64,000 bases of DNA from Cohnella fermenti. Lineage in GTDB: Bacteria; Bacillota; Bacilli; Paenibacillales; Paenibacillaceae. A model generated the notes under the pieces. That model did not search any database and was not told where the DNA came from. It worked only from the letters and a program-made list of their open reading frames with translations. Positions 9,215 to 17,052 of this stretch are shown here, one piece after another; position 1 is the stretch's first letter; each line of letters starts with the position of its first letter. Position numbers and translations under genes: made by a program. The stretch is from NCBI RefSeq assembly GCF_004801405.1, contig NZ_SSOB01000007.1:124001-188000 (forward strand), read 5' to 3'.

Positions 9215-10297
9215 ATGGCTATTGGACAGAGACTTCAACGCATGCTCCGCCGAAGCTGTACAGGCATCGAGATGACCGACTCCAGCATCAAGTGGATCTG
9301 TCTGGAATACCGGCGAGCGAGCGCTCCCGTTGTGCAATCGTTCGCTATCGAGCCGTTGGCGGAGGGAGCGATCGTCGACGGCGTCGTAATGAACCGCGAG
9401 GCGGTCATTCTGGCGATGAATTCGCTGCTTGGCCGGATTCCGGCATACTCGCGGCGCGTTCACTTCGCGTTGCCCAGTCCGCTTGTGCTGGCCCGGATGC
9501 TAAGATTGCCCGACATTCGGGAGGCCGACCTCCGGAAGATGATTCGGTTCGAGGTTGAGCACAGCCTGCAACTGCCGTTCGAACACCCTTATTACGACTT
9601 CGTCAAGCTGACGGGAACCGACGGCGACAAGCCGCATCAGCCGTCGCTGAAGAGCCTGTTCGCCAGCAAGCGGCACACGGAGGCGGGGCATCTGCAGATC
9701 ATGGGCGCTCCGTCCGCGCAGCCGGAGGATGGCATGTGCGACGTGCTGCTGGTAGCCGCGTCCCGGAAGCGGATCGGCGAGTACGAGGATATCTTCGGGC
9801 GTTGCTCCCTGCGTCCCGCCAGCTTCGATATCAAGTCGTTCGGCTTGCTCCGCCTGCTTCGGACGGACGCGGCCTATCGCTACGACCAGACGGTTCTGCT
9901 CGCGGACGTGGGCCCGATCCATGCGGACATGATCATCATTCATCAAGGCAGCGTTCATGTATCGCGCAGCGTGCCGCTGGCCGGAGGCGCCCGGGCCTCG
10001 GCAGCTTCCCCGGCCTCGTTCGGGGAACTGTGCGCGGAGTTTACCGACGAGATCGATCGGCTTACCAAGTTCTATCTGTACATGCTGGAGAATCGCGGGC
10101 ACGAAGTGACGCAGGTGGTCTTGACGGGGGAACACGAGCGCCTGGAGGAGATCGGGCAATTCCTTCGGCGAGAGCTGCCGATCGCATCCCGCCTGCTGTC
10201 CAATCCGGGCTACTCTTCCCCGGCGGGCGACTTCGCTCCGAAGTTCCACGCGTTCGCAGCGCCAATGGGGCTGGCCCTTAAGGAGTGCGAGGCATGA
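9215..10297 (+). CDS. pilM: Pilus assembly protein PilM
   Basis: Actin-like cytoplasmic ATPase-fold protein that binds the PilN N-terminus and links the motor to the alignment complex; 360 aa. The N-terminus (CTGIEMTDSSIKWICLE), the RVHFALPSPLVLARMLRLPD strand and IRFEVEHSLQLPFE are characteristic of PilM. ATG 9215 follows AAGGAG at 9200-9205; upstream in-frame starts lie within pilD. It overlaps pilN by ATGA, so coupled translation is likely. Together with pilN and pilO it forms the PilMNO module. Confidence 0.85.
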   Translation: MAIGQRLQRMLRRSCTGIEMTDSSIKWICLEYRRASAPVVQSFAIEPLAEGAIVDGVVMNREAVILAMNSLLGRIPAYSRRVHFALPSPLVLARMLRLPDIREADLRKMIRFEVEHSLQLPFEHPYYDFVKLTGTDGDKPHQPSLKSLFASKRHTEAGHLQIMGAPSAQPEDGMCDVLLVAASRKRIGEYEDIFGRCSLRPASFDIKSFGLLRLLRTDAAYRYDQTVLLADVGPIHADMIIIHQGSVHVSRSVPLAGGARASAASPASFGELCAEFTDEIDRLTKFYLYMLENRGHEVTQVVLTGEHERLEEIGQFLRRELPIASRLLSNPGYSSPAGDFAPKFHAFAAPMGLALKECEA

Positions 10298-10836
10298 GAC
10301 CGTTAAATCTGCTTCCCCGCATGACGGTATGGCAACGTTACAGCCGATTCATGCTTCTTGGCATCGCCGTCGCGACGGCGGCCGCCTTGGGCGCGATTGT
10401 CATTGAGGCCGGGTCGGATCATCGGGCGGCCGGCAGGATGGAGCAAGAGATCGCGCAGTTGGAGCAGCGGGTTCGCAGCTTGGAGACGGAGCCGCAGGCG
10501 GACCCGGCCGTCAAACGCTATGAGGAACTGAAGGCGAAGCTGTCTTCGCTGCAGAGCGGGCGCGCCGATTGGCCGCAGCTTGTGAAGCTCATCGAGGAGC
10601 CGCTGCCGCCCGGCGCGTCGCTGATCTCTGTCAGTGCGTCCGCAGGGCCGCAGTTGAGGCTGCAGTATACATTCGCGCAGGAGTCCGACATCATCGCTTA
10701 TCTGGCGGCCGTTCAGCGAATTCCGCGCGTGGATCATGCGAGGATGACCGGCATGACGAAGCAGGTGCAGAGTCTTCCAACGAATTATGCCGTCGGCATG
10801 GAGATTTATTTCCGACCAAATGAGGGAGTCGAATGA
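10294..10836 (+). CDS. pilN: Pilus assembly protein PilN
   Basis: Bitopic membrane protein, 180 aa: a short cytoplasmic tail beginning MRPLNLLPR, the PilM-binding INLLP-type motif, one transmembrane helix (~20-40), a coiled coil (~45-90) and a small extracytoplasmic domain. This is the normal PilN layout. ATG 10294 overlaps the pilM stop and has AAGGAG 8 nt upstream (10280-10285). Its 3' end overlaps pilO by ATGA. Confidence 0.85.
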   Translation: MRPLNLLPRMTVWQRYSRFMLLGIAVATAAALGAIVIEAGSDHRAAGRMEQEIAQLEQRVRSLETEPQADPAVKRYEELKAKLSSLQSGRADWPQLVKLIEEPLPPGASLISVSASAGPQLRLQYTFAQESDIIAYLAAVQRIPRVDHARMTGMTKQVQSLPTNYAVGMEIYFRPNEGVE

Positions 10837-11468
10837 GCCGTTTATCAATTGCGAGGGAACGTTCCGGACAACGCGCCCAGGTCAAGTCGACCGTGCTGCT
10901 GGCCGCAGCGGCCGGATTATTGCTGATCGCGGCCGCCTATTGGTGCTTGCTTCACGGAAGCGTGTCGAAGACGGTCGGCCTCGGCCTGGAGCGAGATCGT
11001 CTGCAGCGGCGGGAAGCGACCTTATTGGCTGCGGAGAAGGAGACTGCCGTCATTGACCCGGCGCAATTGAAGTCGCTGCTGGAGCAGGTCCCGCTCGCAG
11101 CCGGGATGCCCGATTATTTGCAACTGCTGACCGATTCGGAAGCGAACAACAGGCTTGAGCTGTTATCCGTCCAGCTCGGGGAGGACGCGCGGGAGCCGGT
11201 CTCGGCGCAGGCGAACGGGGATGGCGCAGCGACAGCCGGCCAAGCCGCCTACCTGGACGTCATCGCCTTGTCCATCAGCCTTCGCGGCCAACCGGCGGAT
11301 GCGTATGCCTTCTTCGACGAGCTCCTTCATTATAATAGGCTGTCCGTCGTCGACTCCTTCAACGCTGCGGTGGACGAGAACGGGGAGATGACGATGAATT
11401 TGAACGTGCGCACCTATTCGTCCTCGGCCTACGCGGAGGCGTTCGATTCGTTGGGAGGACGGCCATGA
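10833..11468 (+). CDS. pilO: Pilus assembly protein PilO
   Basis: Bitopic membrane protein, 211 aa, with a transmembrane helix at ~20-40, a coiled-coil stretch (~45-90) and a ferredoxin-like C-terminal domain, as in PilO, the dimer partner of PilN. Sequence conservation is low, so position and topology carry the call: it overlaps pilN by ATGA in a pilM-pilN-pilO order. A low-complexity insert rich in Ala, Gln and Gly (~122-145) is unremarkable. Confidence 0.78.
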   Translation: MSRLSIARERSGQRAQVKSTVLLAAAAGLLLIAAAYWCLLHGSVSKTVGLGLERDRLQRREATLLAAEKETAVIDPAQLKSLLEQVPLAAGMPDYLQLLTDSEANNRLELLSVQLGEDAREPVSAQANGDGAATAGQAAYLDVIALSISLRGQPADAYAFFDELLHYNRLSVVDSFNAAVDENGEMTMNLNVRTYSSSAYAEAFDSLGGRP

Positions 11469-11491
11469 GCGGCGCTGGGGGGCGGACCTGA

Positions 11492-12859
11492 ATGCAGAAC
11501 GAACGCGGCAGTGTGCTGCTCTATTGTCTGTTGCTTCTGCTTGTGCTGGCCGTCGTGACTCCGGTTATTCTGAACTCGGTGTCCACGGACAAGCTGTCTT
11601 CCGACCGCATGGAGAGGGAGGCGCAGGTCAGCACGCTCTCCTCCGGGGCGGCGGAAGCCTTCCTGAGCTACGTCAAGCAGACGGGAACCGTAAGCGCCAT
11701 TCGCTCCTACCCGGGGTGGGGGACGAAGACGATCGCGCTGCCGAACGGCAAGCAGGTCAAGCTGACGCAAGCGGCGACGGCGGGCGGCTTGCCGCTGGAC
11801 ATAGCTTCGGCCGCATTATCGGACAATCAGGTGGAGAGCGCGCTGCTCAACACCATTGTTGTGACGATCACGGCAAGCGCCGGGACCTATCAGAAGTCGT
11901 TCCGGTATTCGATTCAGGAGTTCGACAACGCACTGACGGTCGATGTCGACCATACGATCGACGTGACAAGCGACACGACTGTCAACAAGAAGTACCTGCT
12001 GACGCCGCAGGGGAACAATTCCGCGGGCGGAACCGTCACGTACCCCTGGTCGGGCACGACACTCAAGGAGGCGATCAGCAAGTTCCTCTCCGATACGCTT
12101 GCCAGCGTCAATACGATTATCGCCGGCTACAACGCCGCGCCGCTTGTGTGCTCGGGATGCGTGAATACGCCGGAGGTGTTGAAGCTCGGGAACCTGGACG
12201 TGAATGGGAATCTCAGCTACGGAACGGCCGGCCAACCCGTGATCGTCATCGCCGAGAATATTAATTTTAATACGTGGGGCGCCAGTCTTGCGGTTATCGG
12301 GGATGTTGTGGTCAGTTCGGATGTCAAGACGAATGACAAAGGCAGCTTGACGGTTATGAAGGATGCGAACGGGCAGTTCGGCAATCTGATCTCCCAGAAT
12401 ACGATCAGCTTCAACAAAGACGGCGATGTGCTCTCTGTTGCAGGCATGATCTTCGCGAAGGCCGCCTTCCGGATTAGCGATTCGAGCTCCTCGACCGCGA
12501 CGACGGTAACCGCCGACTCCATCGTCTCCTACGATCAACTGCAAATCAACGGGAAGTCCAGCGTCGCGGTGAACAAGTATATCATCGTCAACAAGCTGGA
12601 AGCCACTAACGGAATGGGAGTCAGCATCAATGCGAACAATGACATTCTGGCGGCGGACTATATCAGCGTGGACAAGGCGTATTCGATTGCTGCGGGCGGC
12701 CTGATCGCGGGCGGCAATAAAATCGACTTCCACAATACGAACAGCGGCGCCAACACGATCAGCGCAACCGGAGCCGCGACGGCGCTGCAATGCGGCACGG
12801 GCAACCCCCCGTACGGAAGCTGCACAGGGGGCGTTGCCTTCTCGTTGAATCGCCAATAG
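11492..12859 (+). CDS. PilX-like pilin-related protein with a beta-helical, bactofilin-like tail
   Basis: 455 aa. The N-terminus MQNERG/SVLLYCLLLLLVLAVV is a class III prepilin signal followed by a long hydrophobic helix, but position +5 is Tyr and not Glu, as in PilX/GspK-type minor pilins. The large remaining domain has short repeats of the form LGNLDVNGNLSYG and TVTADSIVSYDQLQINGK, typical of right-handed or bactofilin-like beta-helices. Cysteine pairs CSGC (~210) and CGTGNPPYGSC (near the end) could form extracellular disulfides. Last gene of the plus-strand pilus operon. It may cap the pilus or act as an adhesin; that role is inferred. Confidence 0.65.
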   Translation: MQNERGSVLLYCLLLLLVLAVVTPVILNSVSTDKLSSDRMEREAQVSTLSSGAAEAFLSYVKQTGTVSAIRSYPGWGTKTIALPNGKQVKLTQAATAGGLPLDIASAALSDNQVESALLNTIVVTITASAGTYQKSFRYSIQEFDNALTVDVDHTIDVTSDTTVNKKYLLTPQGNNSAGGTVTYPWSGTTLKEAISKFLSDTLASVNTIIAGYNAAPLVCSGCVNTPEVLKLGNLDVNGNLSYGTAGQPVIVIAENINFNTWGASLAVIGDVVVSSDVKTNDKGSLTVMKDANGQFGNLISQNTISFNKDGDVLSVAGMIFAKAAFRISDSSSSTATTVTADSIVSYDQLQINGKSSVAVNKYIIVNKLEATNGMGVSINANNDILAADYISVDKAYSIAAGGLIAGGNKIDFHNTNSGANTISATGAATALQCGTGNPPYGSCTGGVAFSLNRQ

Positions 12860-12875
12860 CGGCTTGGCTGTATTT

Positions 12876-13505
12876 TTACAGACCGTCGTTGTAAAGCTTG
12901 ACCGAGGTGCTGACGGACTTCAGTCCCGAATCGAACCGGCCGCCGGAGGAGGTCTTCCTTACAAGCGAATACGAGAGCGTAATGCCGATTGTCTCTCCAT
13001 TGCTGAGCTGAGCGCCGCCCGTCAACGTCGTCTTCGTCCCGGAGGCGGACGTCCAATAGACGGGCGGCGCTGTCGTTGACAAGCCGCGGGCAAGCTCGAC
13101 CGGACGGGCGTACAGCGAAGGCGAGCTGGCCAGGCTGACGGCTGCCGACGACCACTGGGCCTCGGTTCCGTTGAAGGTATAGAGGGTCAGCATCCCCTCG
13201 TTGAAGCGGAGAGCCCGATAGGACGTCGTCCCGTTCTGGAAGACGGAGAAGCGCAACTCGTTCGCATCGTTCGGACGATAGACGCTTGCGCTGTCGTGGA
13301 GCCGGTTGGCGATCTGGGACAAGCCGTAGCGGGCGCTGCTCTGCGCTTGCCGTCCTTCGACAGAGGCGGAGTAGAAGTCGGTCATGCCCTGGTAGAAGAA
13401 AATAGCGGTGACGAGAACGATGCCGGTTACGACGAGGGCGCCGAGCGTCTCGAGCAGCGTGAAGCCCTTCTGATTGCTCGCGGTATCGATCATGGGCGAA
13501 GTCAT
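12876..13505 (-). CDS. Minor prepilin, PilW/GspJ-like
   Basis: 209 aa with the prepilin motif NQKG/FTLLETLGALVVTGIVL: Phe+1, Glu+5 and a long hydrophobic helix. The C-terminal domain of about 170 residues is typical in size for PilW/GspJ minor pseudopilins, which prime pilus assembly as a tip complex. The ATG at 13505 overlaps the stop of the upstream minor pilin gene; the site GGAGAGG abuts that ATG, so the second ATG (13493, MIDTASNQKG) is an equally possible start. It converges on the pilX-like gene with only 16 bp between the stops. Confidence 0.8.
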   Translation of the reverse strand: MTSPMIDTASNQKGFTLLETLGALVVTGIVLVTAIFFYQGMTDFYSASVEGRQAQSSARYGLSQIANRLHDSASVYRPNDANELRFSVFQNGTTSYRALRFNEGMLTLYTFNGTEAQWSSAAVSLASSPSLYARPVELARGLSTTAPPVYWTSASGTKTTLTGGAQLSNGETIGITLSYSLVRKTSSGGRFDSGLKSVSTSVKLYNDGL

Positions 13506-13906
13506 CCTCTCCAGGTAACGTTCACGGTAAGCAGCTTGGGAGTCGTCGAGCTGAGCACGATGGTCTGCAGGGTAAGCTGATTGCGGGCTCGCAGGCCGGC
13601 TGCGGCATCCGCAGCGATCGTCTGATCGCCGCCGGGCAGCGCGAGGCTCTGATCGATCCGGTAGCTGTATATGGAGTCATAGGCGACGAGCGTATTGTGC
13701 GGATACGACGCGCCGGCGCGCAGCTCGTTCACAATCTGCTCCGCGATGAACAGCGCCTGCTCCCGATGGTCGGTGTCCTTGTTCGACAACAGCGTGTACT
13801 GGGAGACGGAGACGAACGCCAGGACGATTGCGGTCAGGATGACCGACGCGCCCAGCACTTGAATCAAGGTCGTGCCTCGCTCGTTGCGCAAATGAAGAAG
13901 CCGCAT
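13502..13906 (-). CDS. Minor prepilin, PilV/GspI-like, with Gln at position +5
   Basis: 134 aa. The prepilin signal is NERG/TTLIQVLGASVILTAIVL: cleavage after Gly, then Thr, Thr, Leu, Ile and Gln at +5, where pilins nearly always have Glu. The hydrophobic helix and the small C-terminal domain fit PilV/GspI. ATG 13906 has AGGAGGA 7 nt upstream. First gene of the two-gene minor pilin operon on the minus strand. A palindrome identical to the one before the major pilin lies 57 nt upstream. Confidence 0.78.
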   Translation of the reverse strand: MRLLHLRNERGTTLIQVLGASVILTAIVLAFVSVSQYTLLSNKDTDHREQALFIAEQIVNELRAGASYPHNTLVAYDSIYSYRIDQSLALPGGDQTIAADAAAGLRARNQLTLQTIVLSSTTPKLLTVNVTWRG

Positions 13907-13959
13907 CGCATAATCCTCCTCTTCTGGGAAGCGCTTGCAATTCCAATGTCAGGCTATTG

Positions 13960-13973
13960 GTGCAAACGTTTGT
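13960..13973 (-). promoter_or_regulatory. Copy of the pilin-operator palindrome before the minor pilin operon
   Basis: Read on the minus strand, the 14 bases are identical to 7855-7868, including the palindrome CAAACGTTTG (13963-13972). The extended TGCAAACGTTTGTA matches the LacI-family pattern TGNAANCGNTTNCA at all but one fixed position. Distance to the start codon (57 nt) is close to that at the pilin gene (49 nt), suggesting one regulator for both transcripts. Confidence 0.5.
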
Positions 13974-14178
13974 ACAATATTATGATACCACCGCAGGGGA
14001 ATTTTGTCTCCATCGGTTGGAGTCTGTCGGGGGACAGCAGATCGGGCGCCGGCGCTCCGCCATGGCATGGCACGATCACGATTCCAATCGCTGCCGGCAT
14101 CGAATCGCGCGAGTCGTTCGGATCGGGCGGAGTTCGCGACAGGATGCCGGTGCCGATGCCGGTGCTTGAGCGGGATTT

Positions 14179-14402
14179 ATGCGAAAAACCACATTGGCGC
14201 AGCGCGATAACGAGTAGTTTGGGCGATTCTATGTGAAAAATAGCATATATGGAGGAAACCTCGGCCCGATTCGGCGGATGTATGCTAAAAACCGCATAAA
14301 ACGTCGCGATTCATCCGAAGTCCGCATCAACGAATGCGAAAAACCGCATAAAATCGGCACCCATAGAACCGGGACCCATAAAACCGGCCTAAAAAACCGG
14401 CC
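14179..14402 (+). repeat. Dyad array A: five A-loop dyads at 51-52 bp spacing
   Basis: Copies start at 14179 (ATGCGAAAAACCACAT), 14231 (ATGTGAAAAATAGCAT), 14282 (ATGCTAAAAACCGCAT) and 14334 (ATGCGAAAAACCGCAT). Intervals are 52, 51 and 52; the DNA between copies is unique. At the next 52-bp step, 14386, stands a different hairpin, GGCCTAAAAAACCGGCC, with the same A6 loop but other arms. The rest of the 635-bp gap between the minor pilin operon and the glycosyltransferase holds the operator above and no credible gene. Similar arrays start near 23654, 31843, 36464 and 50947. Confidence 0.8.
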
Positions 14403-14480
14403 TAAAACGCCGGCATGAACCGGCAGATCGCATAAGTTTGTTCGGAACGCGAGGGACGGATCGGGAGCAGGCGGCGCCGG

Positions 14481-14509
14481 TTGACACCGGTCCGGATTCG
14501 TTGATACCT
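14481..14509 (+). promoter_or_regulatory. Possible sigma-A promoter for the glycosyltransferase
   Basis: A perfect -35 box TTGACA (14481-14486) is followed after 17 nt by the poor -10 ATACCT. The start codon lies 33 nt downstream. The strong -35 with a weak -10 suggests either an activated promoter or chance. Confidence 0.3.
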
Positions 14510-14541
14510 TCTGATCATACGAATCTGGAGGAGTGGGTCGG

Positions 14542-15747
14542 ATGGCAAGAGTGCTGTTCATCAACGCAGGGTCCGAGGGGCATATCAATCCGACGATCGG
14601 GGTCGTGCGGGAGCTGGTCTCCCGCGGGGAGGAGGTCGTGTACTTCTGCATCGAGGAGTATCGGGAGCGGATGGAGCAGGCGGGAGCGGTTGTCCGGACG
14701 TTCGACGGGCAGAGGTTCATCCGGGCCTTCGTCTCCGGCGGCCGAAATTATCCGCTCGAGCGGGTCAACGGCCTGCTGCTGACGGCGGATGTTGTCATTC
14801 CGAGCGTGCTGGAGCAGATCAAGGGCGAACGCTTCGATTACATGATCCACGACACCATGTTCGGTTGCGGGAGCCTGCTCGCCCGCATGCTGGGGCTGCC
14901 CGCCATCGGGTCTTGCACCTCGTTCGCTCAGGACCGGGCCGCGTTCGAGCGGATGCTGGAGGCTTCCGAAGCGCAGGCGCCCGCGGATGCGGTCGGTGCG
15001 GCTCGGGATCGTTACGCAGCATTGAAGGAAGCCATCCTTGGAAAATACGGAGTGGAGGCGGGAGCACCCTACGAGACATTCTGCAATCCCGCTCCGCTCA
15101 CCCTCGTGTATACGACTCGGGAATTCCAGCCGGACGGCCCGGCGTTCGGCTCCGGCTATGCGTTCGTCGGCCCGTCCATCGCGCCGCGGGCCGTTCCGGG
15201 CGACTTCGACTGGGCGGCGATCGAGGGCCGGAAGCCGATCTATATCTCGCTCGGCACCGTCTTTAATCAGGCGCCCGACTTCTACAGGCTCTGCTTCGAA
15301 GCGTTCAAGAACGCGGGGCGGCCCGTTGTGCTGTCGGCGGGCGAGCGCACCCGCCTGTCCGATCTCGGCGACATCCCCGCGAGCTTCATCGTTCGCTCTT
15401 ACGTTCCGCAGACGGAGGTGCTTCGGCACGCCGGCCTGTTCATTACCCATGGCGGGATGAACAGCGTCCACGAGGGACTGTACTGCGGCGTGCCGCTCGT
15501 CGTCGTCCCGCAGGGCGCAGACCAGCCCGTCATCGCGGAGCGGGTCTCGCAGCTCGGCGCGGGAATTCGGCTGCAGATGCAGGGCTTGACCGCAGAGGGG
15601 CTGCGGGAAGCCGCCGACCGCGCGCTGAGCGACGCCTCCTATGCGCGCGAGGTCGAACGGGTCGGCGAATCGTTCCGCCGCGCGGGAGGGTTCCGCCAGG
15701 CGGCAGACCGTATAGCGGAGTTCAAGCAGCGGCATTCGATCCAGTAG
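14542..15747 (+). CDS. GT1-family UDP-glycosyltransferase, macrolide-type (MGT)
   Basis: 401 aa, two Rossmann-like domains of the GT-B fold. The N-terminus ARVLFINAGSEGHINPTIG is the acceptor-domain strand with the conserved GH(I/V)NP motif; the C-terminal donor domain has ITHGGMNSVHEGLYCGVP and a DQP motif, the GT1 nucleotide-sugar signature. Bacterial relatives (macrolide glycosyltransferases, YjiC of Bacillus) glycosylate small hydrophobic acceptors such as macrolides or flavonoids. ATG 14542 has GGAGGAG 8 nt upstream; GTG 14533 overlaps that site. No antibiotic pathway is adjacent, so detoxification is the likelier role. Confidence 0.85.
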   Translation: MARVLFINAGSEGHINPTIGVVRELVSRGEEVVYFCIEEYRERMEQAGAVVRTFDGQRFIRAFVSGGRNYPLERVNGLLLTADVVIPSVLEQIKGERFDYMIHDTMFGCGSLLARMLGLPAIGSCTSFAQDRAAFERMLEASEAQAPADAVGAARDRYAALKEAILGKYGVEAGAPYETFCNPAPLTLVYTTREFQPDGPAFGSGYAFVGPSIAPRAVPGDFDWAAIEGRKPIYISLGTVFNQAPDFYRLCFEAFKNAGRPVVLSAGERTRLSDLGDIPASFIVRSYVPQTEVLRHAGLFITHGGMNSVHEGLYCGVPLVVVPQGADQPVIAERVSQLGAGIRLQMQGLTAEGLREAADRALSDASYAREVERVGESFRRAGGFRQAADRIAEFKQRHSIQ

Positions 15748-15759
15748 GCGCCTAGCGGC

Positions 15760-16005
15760 ATGATCCCGGCTCGCGCGGAACGCGTCGAATTGCGGTTCCA
15801 GGCTTCCTCGCTTGCGCAAGGCTCTTCCGACGGAACCTTCCGTCCGGACGCACTGGTTACCCGCGAGGAATTCGCCGTTCTGCTCGCCCGAGCGCTGATG
15901 CTGGAAGGAGAAGCGGCGCTGCGCCGGGCGAGGAGAGTATCGGCTTCTGCTGAGGCTGACGAACCGGCTCCAGTGAACCGCATGGCAAGAGAGGCAAGCC
16001 GCTAA
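15760..16005 (+). pseudogene. Remnant of an S-layer homology (SLH) domain
   Basis: An 81-codon frame contains SSDGTFRPDALVTREEFAVL, the core of an SLH repeat (G.DGTFRPD..VTR.EFA). The flanks do not continue into further SLH repeats and no ribosome site precedes the ATG. It is best read as the leftover end of a wall-anchored protein gene, although a small expressed peptide cannot be excluded. Confidence 0.5.
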
Positions 16006-16037
16006 GGGGCAGTTCCGATTTGGAACTGCCCCTTAGC
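16001..16037 (-). terminator. Strong hairpin terminating the siderophore operon
   Basis: A perfect 16-bp inverted repeat, GCTAAGGGGCAGTTCC (16001-16016) with its complement at 16022-16037 and a 5-nt loop, lies directly after the stop of the last FecCD gene. It has no U-tract on either strand but is stable enough to end or protect transcripts from both sides. Confidence 0.7.
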
Positions 16038-16038
16038 A

Positions 16039-17052
16039 TCAATCCGATCTGGACAACAAATATAAGAAGTACGGCGTGCTCAGCAAGGTAATGACGATGC
16101 CCGTCGGCACATCCGTACCCAAGCTGATAGTCCGTGTTATCGTATCGGCCGACAGGACGAGAATGGCTCCCGTCAGGCAAGCGCACGGCAGCAGCAGCTT
16201 ATGGTTATGGCCCACCAGCCGTCTTGCCAGATGCGGCGCGATGAGGCCGACGAAGAAGAAATTGCCGCCAAGCGCGACGCTGCCGGAAGACAATGCGACT
16301 GCCGCAACGGACAGTCCCAGGAATTCGGGCTTGACCGCAAGACCGAGCCCTGCGGCCGTCTCGTTGCCCAGAAGCAAAGCATTCAGGACTCTGGATTTAT
16401 AGAAGAGATACGCACACAGAATCAAGGTCCACGGAGCCATGATCGACAGGTAGACCCAGTTGTCGCCCCACAGGTCGCCCGCGCTCCATCGAAGCATAAA
16501 GTCGAACTTCTTCTCGTCCAACCGCAAGGAGAGCATAAGGGTGAACGCGCTATAACCGACAGAGAGAGCGACCCCGTTCAGGATCAGGCCGGTAGGGGAC
16601 AGATCGCGGCCGGGGCGCAAGGATATTAAGAAAATAACGGCTGCGGCAGCCATGCCTCCCGCAAACGCAAGAACGGGCAGAACAATGGCCGACGACAGAC
16701 CACGCGCAGAGAACAACGCCACAAAGAGCAGCACCGCCAAGCCCGAGCCCGAACTGATGCCAAGCGTGCCCGGGCTTGCCATATTGTTTCGAAGCAGGGT
16801 CTGCATGATGCATCCGGCAGCGCTCATTCCGAATCCCACCAGCACGGCAAGGACAATACGCGGCAGCCGGAATTCCAATACGATCAAATTTTGTTTGGCT
16901 GTTCCTCTGCCCAGGACGACGTTCCATATCTCCATCGGGGACAGGTTCATCTTGCCCAAATTGATGCTGACAAGAGCAATGATCAGGGTCAAGACCAGCA
17001 TGGCGAAGATGATTGCAGTCCCCCGGCTTACCCCGGCACTTCGCTGTTTCAT
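16039..17052 (-). CDS. Iron-siderophore ABC permease (FecCD family, FeuC-like)
   Basis: Polytopic membrane subunit of an iron-chelate importer, 337 aa with about ten hydrophobic segments. It has the FecCD hallmarks: FRLPRIVLAVLVGFGMSAAG near residue 65, LGISSGSGLAVL, and the coupling-helix region VALGGNFFFVGLIAPHLARR followed by LPTGIVITLLSTPYFLYLL-like residues at the C-terminus. It starts in an ATGA overlap with the upstream permease, so the two subunits are made together as a heterodimer. No ATPase gene follows; as with FeuABC of Bacillus subtilis, a shared ATPase such as YusV elsewhere would be needed. Confidence 0.92.
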   Translation of the reverse strand: MKQRSAGVSRGTAIIFAMLVLTLIIALVSINLGKMNLSPMEIWNVVLGRGTAKQNLIVLEFRLPRIVLAVLVGFGMSAAGCIMQTLLRNNMASPGTLGISSGSGLAVLLFVALFSARGLSSAIVLPVLAFAGGMAAAAVIFLISLRPGRDLSPTGLILNGVALSVGYSAFTLMLSLRLDEKKFDFMLRWSAGDLWGDNWVYLSIMAPWTLILCAYLFYKSRVLNALLLGNETAAGLGLAVKPEFLGLSVAAVALSSGSVALGGNFFFVGLIAPHLARRLVGHNHKLLLPCACLTGAILVLSADTITRTISLGTDVPTGIVITLLSTPYFLYLLSRSD

